NCBI GenBank assembly: GCA_910587275.1
Contig: CAJUMD010000039.1
Span: 1-27,177, forward strand
Source: an uncultured Kineothrix sp.
GTDB taxonomy: Bacteria > Bacillota > Clostridia > Lachnospirales > Lachnospiraceae
Length of the DNA stretch: 27,177 bases
Direction: 5' to 3'
Shown here: positions 1 to 7,575 of the stretch, piece by piece
Layout of the letters: the number at the start of each line of letters is the position of its first letter
How positions within the stretch are numbered: the first letter of the stretch is position 1
Notes under the pieces: generated by a model
Database searches by the model: none
What the model saw: only the letters and a program-made list of their open reading frames with translations
What the model was told of the DNA's origin: nothing
Position numbers and translations under genes: made by a program

Positions 1-47
1 GAGATAATGGACGGTGACTGGAGTTCAGACGTGTGCTCTTCCGATCT
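1..47 (+). other. Illumina adapter and index contamination (not genomic)
   Basis: Bases 14-47 match the 34-base Illumina TruSeq read-2 (multiplexing) primer, starting GTGACTGGAGTTCAG and ending GCTCTTCCGATCT. Bases 1-5 (GAGAT) are the end of the P7 sequence, and bases 6-13 (AATGGACG) have the length and position of an 8-base i7 index. Read through, the segment gives the artefact peptide VTGVQTCALPI. Genomic sequence starts at about base 48. The adapter match is from memory of the published oligo; the layout P7 tail / 8 bases / primer makes chance agreement implausible. Confidence 0.97.
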
Positions 48-199
48 GGAAACATTTGGAATTTTTTTCGGATGCCGACCATCTGAATACGGAAGGGGCA
101 ATGCGTTTCATGGGTATCATCGCAAAGGAAATCCCGGAATATAAAGACTTCCTCTCCCGGGTGGAGCCAAACCGGAGTAACAGCCGGCATGATGCGTAA
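48..199 (+). CDS. C-terminal fragment of an SGNH-hydrolase-like protein (5' end missing)
   Basis: Only about 49 codons remain, because everything upstream is adapter. The reading frame (codons from base 50) ends with TAA at 197-199. The tail contains FFSDADHLNTEGAMRF. This resembles the C-terminal Asp-x-x-His block (here DADH) that supplies two catalytic residues in SGNH/GDSL-type esterases and in the acyltransferase partners of MBOAT proteins. A short polar tail follows. That would suit an enzyme that adds or removes acyl groups on surface glycans, in keeping with the neighbouring envelope genes, but the fragment is too short to prove the family. It ends 7 bp from the stop of the converging DUF6311-like gene. 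The start codon and true length are unknown. Confidence 0.55.
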
Positions 200-206
200 C
201 CGCTTC

Positions 207-2378
207 CTATTGTTTCGCAATCACCATCTCCGTAACCAAAAGATCCCCGCCGCCCACATTCCACAGGGCAATTTCCAAATCCGGCGCATACTCCGTCAGT
301 TCCACTTCAAACGTAATGCCCTCATCCGTCACCGTAAGGTTTTGCGGTTCCAGATTCACATCCCCATGGTTGTAATAGCACTTGATGTCCGTGGCGGTAA
401 GCCCGCTGCCCCGCACCGTTACTAGATACCTGCCGGCTCCCGCATTGAGGTAAGGACCGTAGGAGTTCCCATAGGAATGGATGTTCCATCCTTCTTCCAC
501 CACCTCCGCATTGTTTAGGAAACGACCGCTTGCCATATCATAGCGGTAAGTCAGAAGTTCTTCCTGCGTAAGCGGGGTAAGCCCTTCTAACGGTTCCTGA
601 CAGCCTGCCACCAGCCCGTCCACACGGTAATAATACAACGGATACGCCAGCGCCTGCTGTGCCTCATTGCCAAAGAACACGAACAGGGTATCCGGCGGGC
701 ATTCCGCCAAAGCCTGTTCTTTTGCCCGCATCCCTTTATCCCCCAGGGAACGGGCAAAGTAGAAATCATTTAACGTCAGTCCGTAATCCGACGCATAATC
801 GCCAAAAGAAAAGAGCAGCTTACGGTTGCTTACCATATCCGACACAAAACAGATATGCCTGATTTTCTTTTCCTCCCCGATTTTCCTCCATGTTTCGGAA
901 GGAAGCAGGGTCTGGTAACTGTCCTTTTTATTATAAACTTCCCTTTTTTCCGCCAGCATGTCCTTCATGTCCGCAAACTGCAGCAGGAGGCAGCAGGCAA
1001 GCAAAATCCCCCTGGTACGCCCGTTCAGCGCTTTCCTCCCCATGCAGACCGCCCCCAGCACCAGCAGGTATACGGCAGGCCAAACCAAACGTCCGGTTGC
1101 GCGGAACACGCTCCATAAACGCCGCACCGCACCCGGCAGCGGAATCTCACACAGCACTTTGTCATGGTACATTATCACGTTGGATACCGCCATACACAGG
1201 GTAAGCAGGAATATTCCCGCAAAAACCACGCCATATACATGTTCCTCCATCCATCCGGTCACTATACCGCGGCGCCGTTTGCCGGCGTTTTCTCCGTTTC
1301 CGCCGAAACACTTCCCAACGGAACGGTTTTCCGCCCTGCCTCCCGCCGTTCCAAACCAGACAGCCGCGGAACATACAAGCAAAACCAGACACCCCAGCCC
1401 AAGATAACCGAATCCCTCATACTGGCTGTCCGTACAAGGCATGTCCTTCAAATAAGCGGACCATCCCTGTGGATTAAAAAAACCGTTCAGGTTAAAACTG
1501 TAATAGCCAAGCCCGTCATTTCCCGCTTTCATACCGGAGCCGAAACCGCCAAACAAAAACACCGTCACCGCCGCGCATCCAAGATATGCCAGAAGAGGCA
1601 GCAATATTTCCCACCGTTTTTTCCCATGTTTCCCCTTTTCCTCCGTTCCGCCGTTCCTGTCATTCCGAATGTTACTGCCATGAGCCCCTGCCCCGCTTTT
1701 CACCCAATCCAAAAGCAGAAACCCCAACAGTAGCACGCCGCACATAGGCAGAAAATAGAGGTGAATCCCGGCACACAGCATACCGAGCAGTCCCCATCCC
1801 GTCACCGCCTTTTTGGTTTCCCAATACGTTTCCTCATAATACACAAGAAACCACAGTCCCAGCAGACAGAGAAAATGTGCCGCCAATGCCGTCATCCAGT
1901 ACATCCGGTCAATAAAAACAGGGCTCAGAACAAAAAACATCCCCCCTGCCACCGTACCAAACCTATTTCCCGTATACTTTTTCGCCAATCCCGCGCCCAA
2001 AGCCCCCTGCAGCATAAAACAAAGCAGCCCAAACCACCCGAAATACTGGAACCGTGCCGGCAAGAGAAAACGGATTAATTTAAACCCAAACGCAAACAGC
2101 GGAATGGAATCCGTAAAAATAACGGAAGTCCTGTTCGGATACGCCAAAGTGTCCATCATACCAAAGGGGAAACCCCAGCCCGCATGGCGGTAAAATTTCC
2201 ATCCCAGGTAATGCTGCGTCAAATCCCCGTCCACACTGGTCAGCAGCCAGTCCGTATAAGAGGGGTCCAAAACATGAACCCCATATATATAGATAAAAGT
2301 AAACGCCCCCAGCAAAGCGCATACCCACAGTTCCCTATTTGTCCGCCAAAATCGTTGGAGCCTTTGAATCACCTTCAT
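207..2378 (-). CDS. DUF6311-like polytopic membrane protein
   Basis: A 723-residue protein whose N-terminal two thirds is a string of hydrophobic segments and whose last 200 or so residues are hydrophilic and probably lie outside the membrane. The first loop after transmembrane segment 1 carries DGDLTQHYLGW (residues about 50-60), followed by GFPFGMM and the YPN..S..FTDSIPL block. I recognise this layout as DUF6311; loop acidic residues of this kind are typical of GT-C-fold membrane glycosyltransferases, so a lipid-linked sugar transferase is an inference. A polar loop rich in K, E and G lies mid-protein. The ATG at 2378 is chosen because a promoter with a TATAAT box lies just upstream and AGGAAA precedes it. 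An in-frame TTG at 2471 would overlap the -35 box. The gene is monocistronic and converges on the SGNH fragment. Confidence 0.8.
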   Translation of the reverse strand: MKVIQRLQRFWRTNRELWVCALLGAFTFIYIYGVHVLDPSYTDWLLTSVDGDLTQHYLGWKFYRHAGWGFPFGMMDTLAYPNRTSVIFTDSIPLFAFGFKLIRFLLPARFQYFGWFGLLCFMLQGALGAGLAKKYTGNRFGTVAGGMFFVLSPVFIDRMYWMTALAAHFLCLLGLWFLVYYEETYWETKKAVTGWGLLGMLCAGIHLYFLPMCGVLLLGFLLLDWVKSGAGAHGSNIRNDRNGGTEEKGKHGKKRWEILLPLLAYLGCAAVTVFLFGGFGSGMKAGNDGLGYYSFNLNGFFNPQGWSAYLKDMPCTDSQYEGFGYLGLGCLVLLVCSAAVWFGTAGGRAENRSVGKCFGGNGENAGKRRRGIVTGWMEEHVYGVVFAGIFLLTLCMAVSNVIMYHDKVLCEIPLPGAVRRLWSVFRATGRLVWPAVYLLVLGAVCMGRKALNGRTRGILLACCLLLQFADMKDMLAEKREVYNKKDSYQTLLPSETWRKIGEEKKIRHICFVSDMVSNRKLLFSFGDYASDYGLTLNDFYFARSLGDKGMRAKEQALAECPPDTLFVFFGNEAQQALAYPLYYYRVDGLVAGCQEPLEGLTPLTQEELLTYRYDMASGRFLNNAEVVEEGWNIHSYGNSYGPYLNAGAGRYLVTVRGSGLTATDIKCYYNHGDVNLEPQNLTVTDEGITFEVELTEYAPDLEIALWNVGGGDLLVTEMVIAKQ

Positions 2379-2442
2379 TTTCCCGTTTCCTTTCCCTGAT
2401 TCTGTCTTCAAACTACCGCTATCCGTTCCGTAACGTCTAACT

Positions 2443-2471
2443 ATTATAGTATATCTCCCCAGTATCCGCAA
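2443..2471 (-). promoter_or_regulatory. SigA-type promoter for the DUF6311-like gene
   Basis: On the minus strand there is a perfect -10 box TATAAT (2443-2448), 17 bp downstream of a weak -35 TTGCGG (2466-2471). Transcription would start near 2436, about 57 bases before the chosen ATG at 2378. The palindromic repeat begins only 30 bp upstream. Confidence 0.55.
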
Positions 2472-2500
2472 GAATCCACATTAAAATATCTCTAATTTAG

Positions 2501-2818
2501 TAACAGTTCAGCCTGAAATGTTATGTTTAGGCGGACGCACGGGAGGAAGTTTTTTGGGAGGCGGCTGCGGCGGCAGTGCCTGTCCCGGTTTTCCGTGCAC
2601 TTATTTCGACGGGTTTTTCTAAACAGAATGGCATAGGATGTCACAGGCTGCGGACCGCCCTCTATCGGCATCCTTGCCGAATCGGGCTAAATCGGGCATC
2701 CTTGCCCGATTTTCCTTAGGTATCCGCATTCTGTTAAGAAAAACTCCGCCGAAAACGAAGCACGGAAAATCCGGGACAGGCACTGCCGCCGCAGCCGCCC
2801 CCCAAAAAACTCCCTCCC
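2501..2818. repeat. Palindromic repeat element, copy 1 (two ~90-bp inverted arms)
   Basis: The element starts with TAACAGTTCAGCCTGAAATG (2501-2520) and GGCGGACGCACGGG (2530-2543), both shared with copy 2 at 9184. It then forms a very large inverted repeat: left arm 2541-2630, right arm 2727-2818. The core is a perfect 29-bp match (2560-2588 with 2771-2799), and most of the rest also pairs, including AACAGAATG against CATTCTGTT. The centre holds two small hairpins with the same TCCT loop: TCGGCA/TGCCGA (2665-2680) and AAATCGGGCA/TGCCCGATTT (2689-2712). No transposase is encoded, so this is a non-autonomous (MITE- or REP-like) element or a dispersed palindrome. Short open frames crossing it are explained by the palindrome. 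Confidence 0.85.
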
Positions 2819-3054
2819 ATGCTGGGTAGAGAAAAAATAAAAGGAAACAATTAGAAATAGCCCATTTTTGCCATCAGGTTTGAACAGCTGCCGGCAGGGG
2901 AAACACAGGGCGGCAGGCAGAAACCGGGCAGGGTATTTCCTTCCTTTCATCTGCGTCCGCCCTCTTGCATCTTTCCCCAAAATGTCATACACTAACACAT
3001 GAGATTTAACTTCTTAAAAAATACATAAAACAAAACCAAAGAGGTATTTTTATA
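2819..3054 (+). promoter_or_regulatory. Non-coding leader upstream of the + strand membrane protein, with a weak promoter candidate
   Basis: This stretch lies between the palindrome and the ATG at 3055. The only promoter-like pair I find is TTGCAT (2965-2970), 17 bp, TACACT (2988-2993); it matches the SigA consensus moderately at best. The self-complementary CTGCCGGCAG lies near 2887-2896. GAGG at 3041-3044 is the likely ribosome binding site. Nothing else is recognisable. Confidence 0.35.
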
Positions 3055-4332
3055 ATGAATGCAAAATATTTAAAAACAAAACCCGGAAAAATATACCGCG
3101 CCCCTCTCCTTTTCCTTCTGCTTGCTTCCACGTTCCTCTGTTCGCTTCCAGACCAACTGCACGGCTGGAACAGCGCCTGGTATGCCATGGATTATTCGCT
3201 GGGTGTGGATTCCCGGCTGTTTGTCGGCTCTTTCCTGCGCCTTTTTTACCCGGATTTCCTTCCGGCGTCTTCCGCTTATGCTTTTAACGTGCTCTCCACC
3301 CTTGTTCTGCTTGCGCTCCTTTCCCACGTTTTGGCCTCTGTGTTGCGGCTGGTGGAAAATACGCCCTGTGAAACGGGACTGCTGGCACTCACTACTCTTT
3401 GGCTGCTTTCTCCCGGTTCCCCCGCTTACCTGTGGAATACGGAAAATATGGGACGCTTTGATTTATATCTGTTTTTGGTAACTTTGATTGCCGCAGCGGT
3501 TTTTCTTCATGTGCGCGCAGTCAGCGTCCGCTTCGCCGTCTTTACCATATGCGGCATGGTCTGCCTTGCCATCCACCAGGGATATCTTTTTACGTTTTTT
3601 CCGCTGCTTGCCGCCATGTACCTGCTTACGGCAGAAAATCGGAAACAGCTGATTGCGGCTTTTTCCTGCATGGCAGTACTGGGTGTGGTTTTTTTGTATT
3701 TCCAGTTCTTCTCCCATATCCGCCCTGGCTCTTACGAAGAACTGGCTTCCGTCCTTGCGGCGCGTACTGACCTGCCCCTGAACGAGTCGGCGCTCCGCTT
3801 TGAGTATTTTTCAGGTTTTGCGGATTCCGCGCGGGAACTGGTCACAAACCAACTGGGCGAACGTATCCGCTACGGTATTGTTACCCTGCTGCTGCTCTCC
3901 CCCCTGGCACTCCTTTACGGATGGTTTTGGCAAAAAATCCTGCGTAAGCCGGCTGCTTTGGAAGATATGGATGCGCCAGGCGGAAAAACATGCCTTTTTG
4001 GGGGAAAAACATTATTTATCCGCCATCTTCCCATCCTGTCCAGCCTGCTTTTGTTTCTCCCGGCATTTGTGCTCACCATTGACTGGGGACGCTGGTTCGG
4101 CGCTTTCCTTACGGTCCAGTTCCTGCAGGTTATATTTCTGGCGGCAAAAAAAGATGCCGCGGCATGTTCGGTACTGGCATCCTTAAGTACCGCCGTCCGC
4201 AGGCATCCCTTTCCGTTTCTCTGCGCGGGGATTTGGCTGGGAAGCCTGCAGAAATTCCAGGCCACCCTGCTGCCTGATGCTCCTGCGTTTTTTGCTTCCG
4301 CTTACCGGCTGTTCCACATGTTATTCCGTTAA
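3055..4332 (+). CDS. Polytopic membrane protein of unknown function
   Basis: A 425-residue integral membrane protein. I do not recognise a named family. After the first hydrophobic segment (about residues 17-34) a loop carries HGWNSAWYAMDYSLGVDSR and then FVGSFLRLFYP. About eight to ten hydrophobic helices follow, with one longer polar stretch at about 220-260 (SYEELASVLAARTDLP) and another near 300-325. A loop rich in Asp and aromatic residues after helix 1 resembles the layout of GT-C-type transferases and Wzy/EpsG-like polymerases, but this is only a similarity of layout. The ATG follows GAGG by 10 bases. It is alone on the + strand between minus-strand surface genes and ends 26 bp from the converging DUF6056-like gene, with no obvious terminator hairpin between them. 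Confidence 0.75.
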   Translation: MNAKYLKTKPGKIYRAPLLFLLLASTFLCSLPDQLHGWNSAWYAMDYSLGVDSRLFVGSFLRLFYPDFLPASSAYAFNVLSTLVLLALLSHVLASVLRLVENTPCETGLLALTTLWLLSPGSPAYLWNTENMGRFDLYLFLVTLIAAAVFLHVRAVSVRFAVFTICGMVCLAIHQGYLFTFFPLLAAMYLLTAENRKQLIAAFSCMAVLGVVFLYFQFFSHIRPGSYEELASVLAARTDLPLNESALRFEYFSGFADSARELVTNQLGERIRYGIVTLLLLSPLALLYGWFWQKILRKPAALEDMDAPGGKTCLFGGKTLFIRHLPILSSLLLFLPAFVLTIDWGRWFGAFLTVQFLQVIFLAAKKDAAACSVLASLSTAVRRHPFPFLCAGIWLGSLQKFQATLLPDAPAFFASAYRLFHMLFR

Positions 4333-4358
4333 TTCCGATTTCCGTCCCCCTTTCGCTT

Positions 4359-5789
4359 TTACTCTAAATTTTCCCTTTGCAGCATGTCCTCCCATTCCTC
4401 TCTTGGCAGGGCGGATATGCTGTCCACATGGAAATAAGTGGCATATGCCACATTTACCCAGTAACCGCTGTCTTCCGGGCTTAAATCCGAGTTATAGGCA
4501 TCGCTGTACTTATTTTGGAACGCGGGACGCAGCAGCGGTATGGTAATGTCCGTACTGCCCGCCGCCTTTTGTTCCTCGATATAGGCAAACCGTTCCATGC
4601 TCTCCCGGTATATCCGCATCAGGTTCGCCCCGCAGTCCATATAGTCAAACAGGAAATACAGCGTCAAAAGGGACACGGCACTGTATTTCAATGCCTTTAA
4701 ATACAAATCCATATCCGACACATCCACAATTCCCTGCACGCAACTGACCATCAGGAAAATCCCCGCCCCGAAATACGCCCTGCCCATCGGCTCCGGCGCC
4801 AGCACCAGCGCATAACAGGTCGCCGTAAAAACAAAAAAATAAATCAGCATGTTCCTGCTCTTTTCCCATTTCGCCTTCTGCAGCCTTATCAAAATAAATG
4901 CCACCACCGCAATTCCGATAAGCACAAAAAAATGGTCCCTGATTGCCAAATTGCACTTCTGCCACCTGGATATAACGGCAAATAGCCCCGTATGTTCTTC
5001 TTCCATATACTGCATCCGGTTGGCATTGCCCGGTGCAAGCACCATAAACAGGAAACCCGTCAGATTACCCGCAAGCGCGCTGACCATCCATATCCGCACC
5101 CGACGGTTTTTCCATACGTAAAAAGCAATGCCGATGCATACGAACAGGATACAGCCGCCGGAAGTATTTTCGTTGCACCAGCCTGCCAAAAGCCCAAGGA
5201 GCAAAAGCCCTATGGCGGGCGCCGTCTGATATATGCCGTCATAATCGTTTTTCATACAAAACCGGAACGCTGTCAGATACCCCATGATAATCGTACTTCC
5301 CCAAAGATAATTGCAGGCGCCGGTCTGCCAAAGCACGGTCTGCTCAAAGGAAACCCCGAAAACCCAAAGCAGCAGGTTTATGAGCAGGTAAACAAAAATG
5401 TCATATTTTTTCTTATGCTCCACATTCCCGTACATAAACAAGGTCAATGCCGTAAAAGCAAGGCTGTTACAAATATTAAAGAACCATTTGTCCCCTGTCA
5501 GGAACAGACGCAGTATCATATGATTCACACTCCGTCCTGTCCATGTCTTGTACTGGTATGCCTCTTGATGGATAATGTCCCAAAGGGATTTTGCCCGCAG
5601 CACGTTTTCCTTGTAGGTCAAATCGTCCGTCATCATCGGGGTAAACGCATTATATACCAAAATCAGCAGAAAGGAAACCGCCACCAAACCGAAGAAAAAT
5701 ACCCTCCTGTTCTTCTCCTCCCTGATATCAAAACTTATGCGCAAATCCGCTTTCCTATTCTTCCGCTCCTGCGTTTTTCCTCCCACCAT
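4359..5789 (-). CDS. DUF6056-like membrane protein
   Basis: A 476-residue polytopic membrane protein with a charged N-terminus of about 28 residues (many K/R/E) before the first hydrophobic helix. The loop after helix 1 has NAFTPMMTDDLTY, an Asp-Asp pair typical of this family, and further on come WTGRSVNHM and GACNYLWGS, which I recognise as marks of DUF6056 (formerly grouped with DUF3329). About ten helices follow, then a C-terminal soluble tail of about 90 residues (DLSPEDSGYW..). Members are thought to be GT-C-like surface-glycan enzymes, though the reaction is unknown. The ATG at 5789 is preceded by AAAGGA. It is the last gene of the operon that starts at 9069, 51 bp after the flavoprotein gene. 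Confidence 0.8.
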   Translation of the reverse strand: MVGGKTQERKNRKADLRISFDIREEKNRRVFFFGLVAVSFLLILVYNAFTPMMTDDLTYKENVLRAKSLWDIIHQEAYQYKTWTGRSVNHMILRLFLTGDKWFFNICNSLAFTALTLFMYGNVEHKKKYDIFVYLLINLLLWVFGVSFEQTVLWQTGACNYLWGSTIIMGYLTAFRFCMKNDYDGIYQTAPAIGLLLLGLLAGWCNENTSGGCILFVCIGIAFYVWKNRRVRIWMVSALAGNLTGFLFMVLAPGNANRMQYMEEEHTGLFAVISRWQKCNLAIRDHFFVLIGIAVVAFILIRLQKAKWEKSRNMLIYFFVFTATCYALVLAPEPMGRAYFGAGIFLMVSCVQGIVDVSDMDLYLKALKYSAVSLLTLYFLFDYMDCGANLMRIYRESMERFAYIEEQKAAGSTDITIPLLRPAFQNKYSDAYNSDLSPEDSGYWVNVAYATYFHVDSISALPREEWEDMLQRENLE

Positions 5790-5840
5790 ATTCGGGTATC
5801 CTTTCTTTACTCCGCAATTTGTTTCCGACTATTAACAGTC

Positions 5841-7085
5841 TTAACCTTTCCCGTCTCCTGACGCCGTCAGCACGTCCGCCAGTGCCAACGCACGTTCCAC
5901 CACCAAATCCGAATTGTAATGTTCGTGCTCTCCCCACCTGCCGAGCCCGTATATTCCGTTTGCACGCGCCCAGCCAAGCAGTTTCCCCATAATCTGCGGC
6001 TTGTCCACCGTATTTAAGGGGTACGCATATTCGTTCATGTAACGGAACCTTCCGTTTTCCGGTTCCACACGCTCCTTATTCGTTTCCGTCCAGTAACCTT
6101 TGGAGTCCGGACAGAAATTGTGACGCACCAAAATCCGGTGATAGGAAATTTCCCTCTGCGGATAATAAATCCAATGCGCCTTTGTATCCAAAGTTTCCGA
6201 AATATATTCTATTTGGGTGGAGCTGTGGCACAGCCTTCCCTTTTCCTCCCACAGTTCCTGCGGCATTCCGTCCACCGCATCCCATTCCGCCCACGGAACC
6301 GTGGTAACAACCCGTTTTGCCCCATATACGGAACCGTCGTCACACACCACACACTTTCCTCCGCCCGCCACGGATTCCATTCTTTTTGCGGACACACCCA
6401 AACGTATCTTTCCTTCCGCTTCCAGCTTTCCCTGCATCCGCAGCCATACTTCGCCGTATCCGTACTTTTTCGGATAATAAAACCGGGCATGTCCGGGCTG
6501 GCTGCCGTAAGGTCTTTTCTTTTCACAGCTCAGTTTCGTTTCCCCGTAAGAGACACTGGGCAGTTTTTCCAGCCAGTACGTACCAAGCCGGTTTAAGTTG
6601 GCGCCAAACATTTTCTCGTTGTACGGAAGCATATAATCTTCCGCAATCTTCTTTCCCAGTTTCCAGTCAATCCACGCCACGAAATCCCGGGGCATCTCCA
6701 CACCCCTGTTACAGCCCGCTTCCGCAATGGAATCCAAATATTCCTTCTGTCTCTCCGGTCCCATCTGCCAAATATTCGCCTCAAACGGATGGTCAATATA
6801 TCCCCCGTCAAATGCAATCTTGGAATCCCTGTCATAACTGTCCCATTCCGCTTCCGGCAGGAACCCAAACAGAAATTCCGTTACCGCCGGCCGGCGCACA
6901 TCGAGAAAATGCCCGCCGCCGATATCCAGCGGTGCGCCGTCCACTTTCATACTGCGGCATAATCCGCCCGCCTCCTTTTCCTTTTCCAGCACGAGGAAAG
7001 AATCCTCCCCGTTTTGCTTTAAACGGCTGGCAAAAGCCAGCCCTGCCGGTCCCGCCCCCAGCACCAGATATTTCACTTTTTCCAT
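5841..7085 (-). CDS. FAD-dependent amine-oxidase / UDP-galactopyranose-mutase-like protein
   Basis: A 414-residue soluble flavoprotein. The dinucleotide-binding motif GAGPAGLAFA lies at residues 8-17, with the acidic end of strand 2 at LVLEKE and then GGLCRS, the usual FAD fingerprint. The C-terminus contains AYPLNTVDK and GLGRWGEHEHYNSD, which parallels the GR.G.Y.Y.nmD FAD/substrate block of UDP-galactopyranose mutases and of related protoporphyrinogen-oxidase-like proteins of glycan clusters. A sugar-nucleotide ring isomerisation is therefore possible but unproven. The ATG at 7085 was chosen because GGAG lies 9 bases upstream, inside the end of gtrA. Upstream in-frame ATGs (7100, 7127) would overlap gtrA. 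Its place between gtrA and the DUF6056-like gene supports a role in building a surface polymer. Confidence 0.75.
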   Translation of the reverse strand: MEKVKYLVLGAGPAGLAFASRLKQNGEDSFLVLEKEKEAGGLCRSMKVDGAPLDIGGGHFLDVRRPAVTEFLFGFLPEAEWDSYDRDSKIAFDGGYIDHPFEANIWQMGPERQKEYLDSIAEAGCNRGVEMPRDFVAWIDWKLGKKIAEDYMLPYNEKMFGANLNRLGTYWLEKLPSVSYGETKLSCEKKRPYGSQPGHARFYYPKKYGYGEVWLRMQGKLEAEGKIRLGVSAKRMESVAGGGKCVVCDDGSVYGAKRVVTTVPWAEWDAVDGMPQELWEEKGRLCHSSTQIEYISETLDTKAHWIYYPQREISYHRILVRHNFCPDSKGYWTETNKERVEPENGRFRYMNEYAYPLNTVDKPQIMGKLLGWARANGIYGLGRWGEHEHYNSDLVVERALALADVLTASGDGKG

Positions 7086-7089
7086 TTTC

Positions 7090-7542
7090 CTATACTCCAT
7101 CCGCACCTGCCTTTTTATGAAAGACAAAGAATTTCTGCCCTAAAAAATTAAATACAATGAACAATCCCATGCCGAACAAAATTGCCACGTTTTCCTCTAT
7201 GACTTTTGCCGCTATGCCTGTTTTCGCCGAAAGCATGGGCGAATACCCTGCCATTACGCCTGCTACTGCAGGTTTGGCAATTCCATATGCCAGCAGGTAA
7301 CAAACCAGGATATTTCCCGCAAAACGCACTACCGGCTTCCAACTGTTTTCCTCCACTTTAAACGTCAGCTTTTTATTGGCAAAATAGGAAAAAATACTGC
7401 CAATCGTATAAGAAGTCCCGGTTGCCACCCAAAAATTCCAGTGCAGCATATTATAAAACACCATATTGAGGACAAATCCCAGTATCGTATTGAAAACGCC
7501 TATGATTCCGAAATGGAGCATCTCTCCAAACAGTTTCTTCAT
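7090..7542 (-). CDS. gtrA: GtrA family membrane protein
   Basis: A 150-residue protein with four hydrophobic helices and the GtrA signatures: FGIIGVFNTILGF near the N-terminus, YTIGSIFSYFANKKLTF in the middle, and FIVFNFLGQKFFVF at the C-terminus. GtrA proteins are believed to move undecaprenyl-phosphate-linked sugars across the membrane or assist that step in O-antigen and teichoic-acid glycosylation. The length is normal. The ATG follows AAGGAG by 7 bases. The gene lies 33 bp after the glycosyltransferase gene, and its last codons contain the ribosome binding site of the flavoprotein gene, so the two are probably translationally coupled. Confidence 0.9.
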   Translation of the reverse strand: MKKLFGEMLHFGIIGVFNTILGFVLNMVFYNMLHWNFWVATGTSYTIGSIFSYFANKKLTFKVEENSWKPVVRFAGNILVCYLLAYGIAKPAVAGVMAGYSPMLSAKTGIAAKVIEENVAILFGMGLFIVFNFLGQKFFVFHKKAGADGV

Positions 7543-7575
7543 CCCATGTCTCCTTTGTCACAATGCACGGCACGC

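Noticed and set aside
14..199. Apparent small gene starting with GTG at base 14
   Set aside because: The first 11 codons are adapter sequence; only the part from base 48 is genomic, and it is the tail of a longer gene.
1162..1733. Long open frames opposite the DUF6311-like gene
   Set aside because: They are antisense shadows with Pro/Arg/Ser-rich translations, no ribosome sites and no family signatures, unlike the clear membrane protein on the other strand.
2687..2998. Open frame of 103 codons on the minus strand across the palindrome
   Set aside because: It runs through the inverted repeat, has no ribosome binding site and resembles no protein family; its openness follows from the repeat's composition.
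4333..4358. Bidirectional terminator between the two converging membrane-protein genes
   Set aside because: The 26-bp gap has runs of T and C but no stem of useful length.
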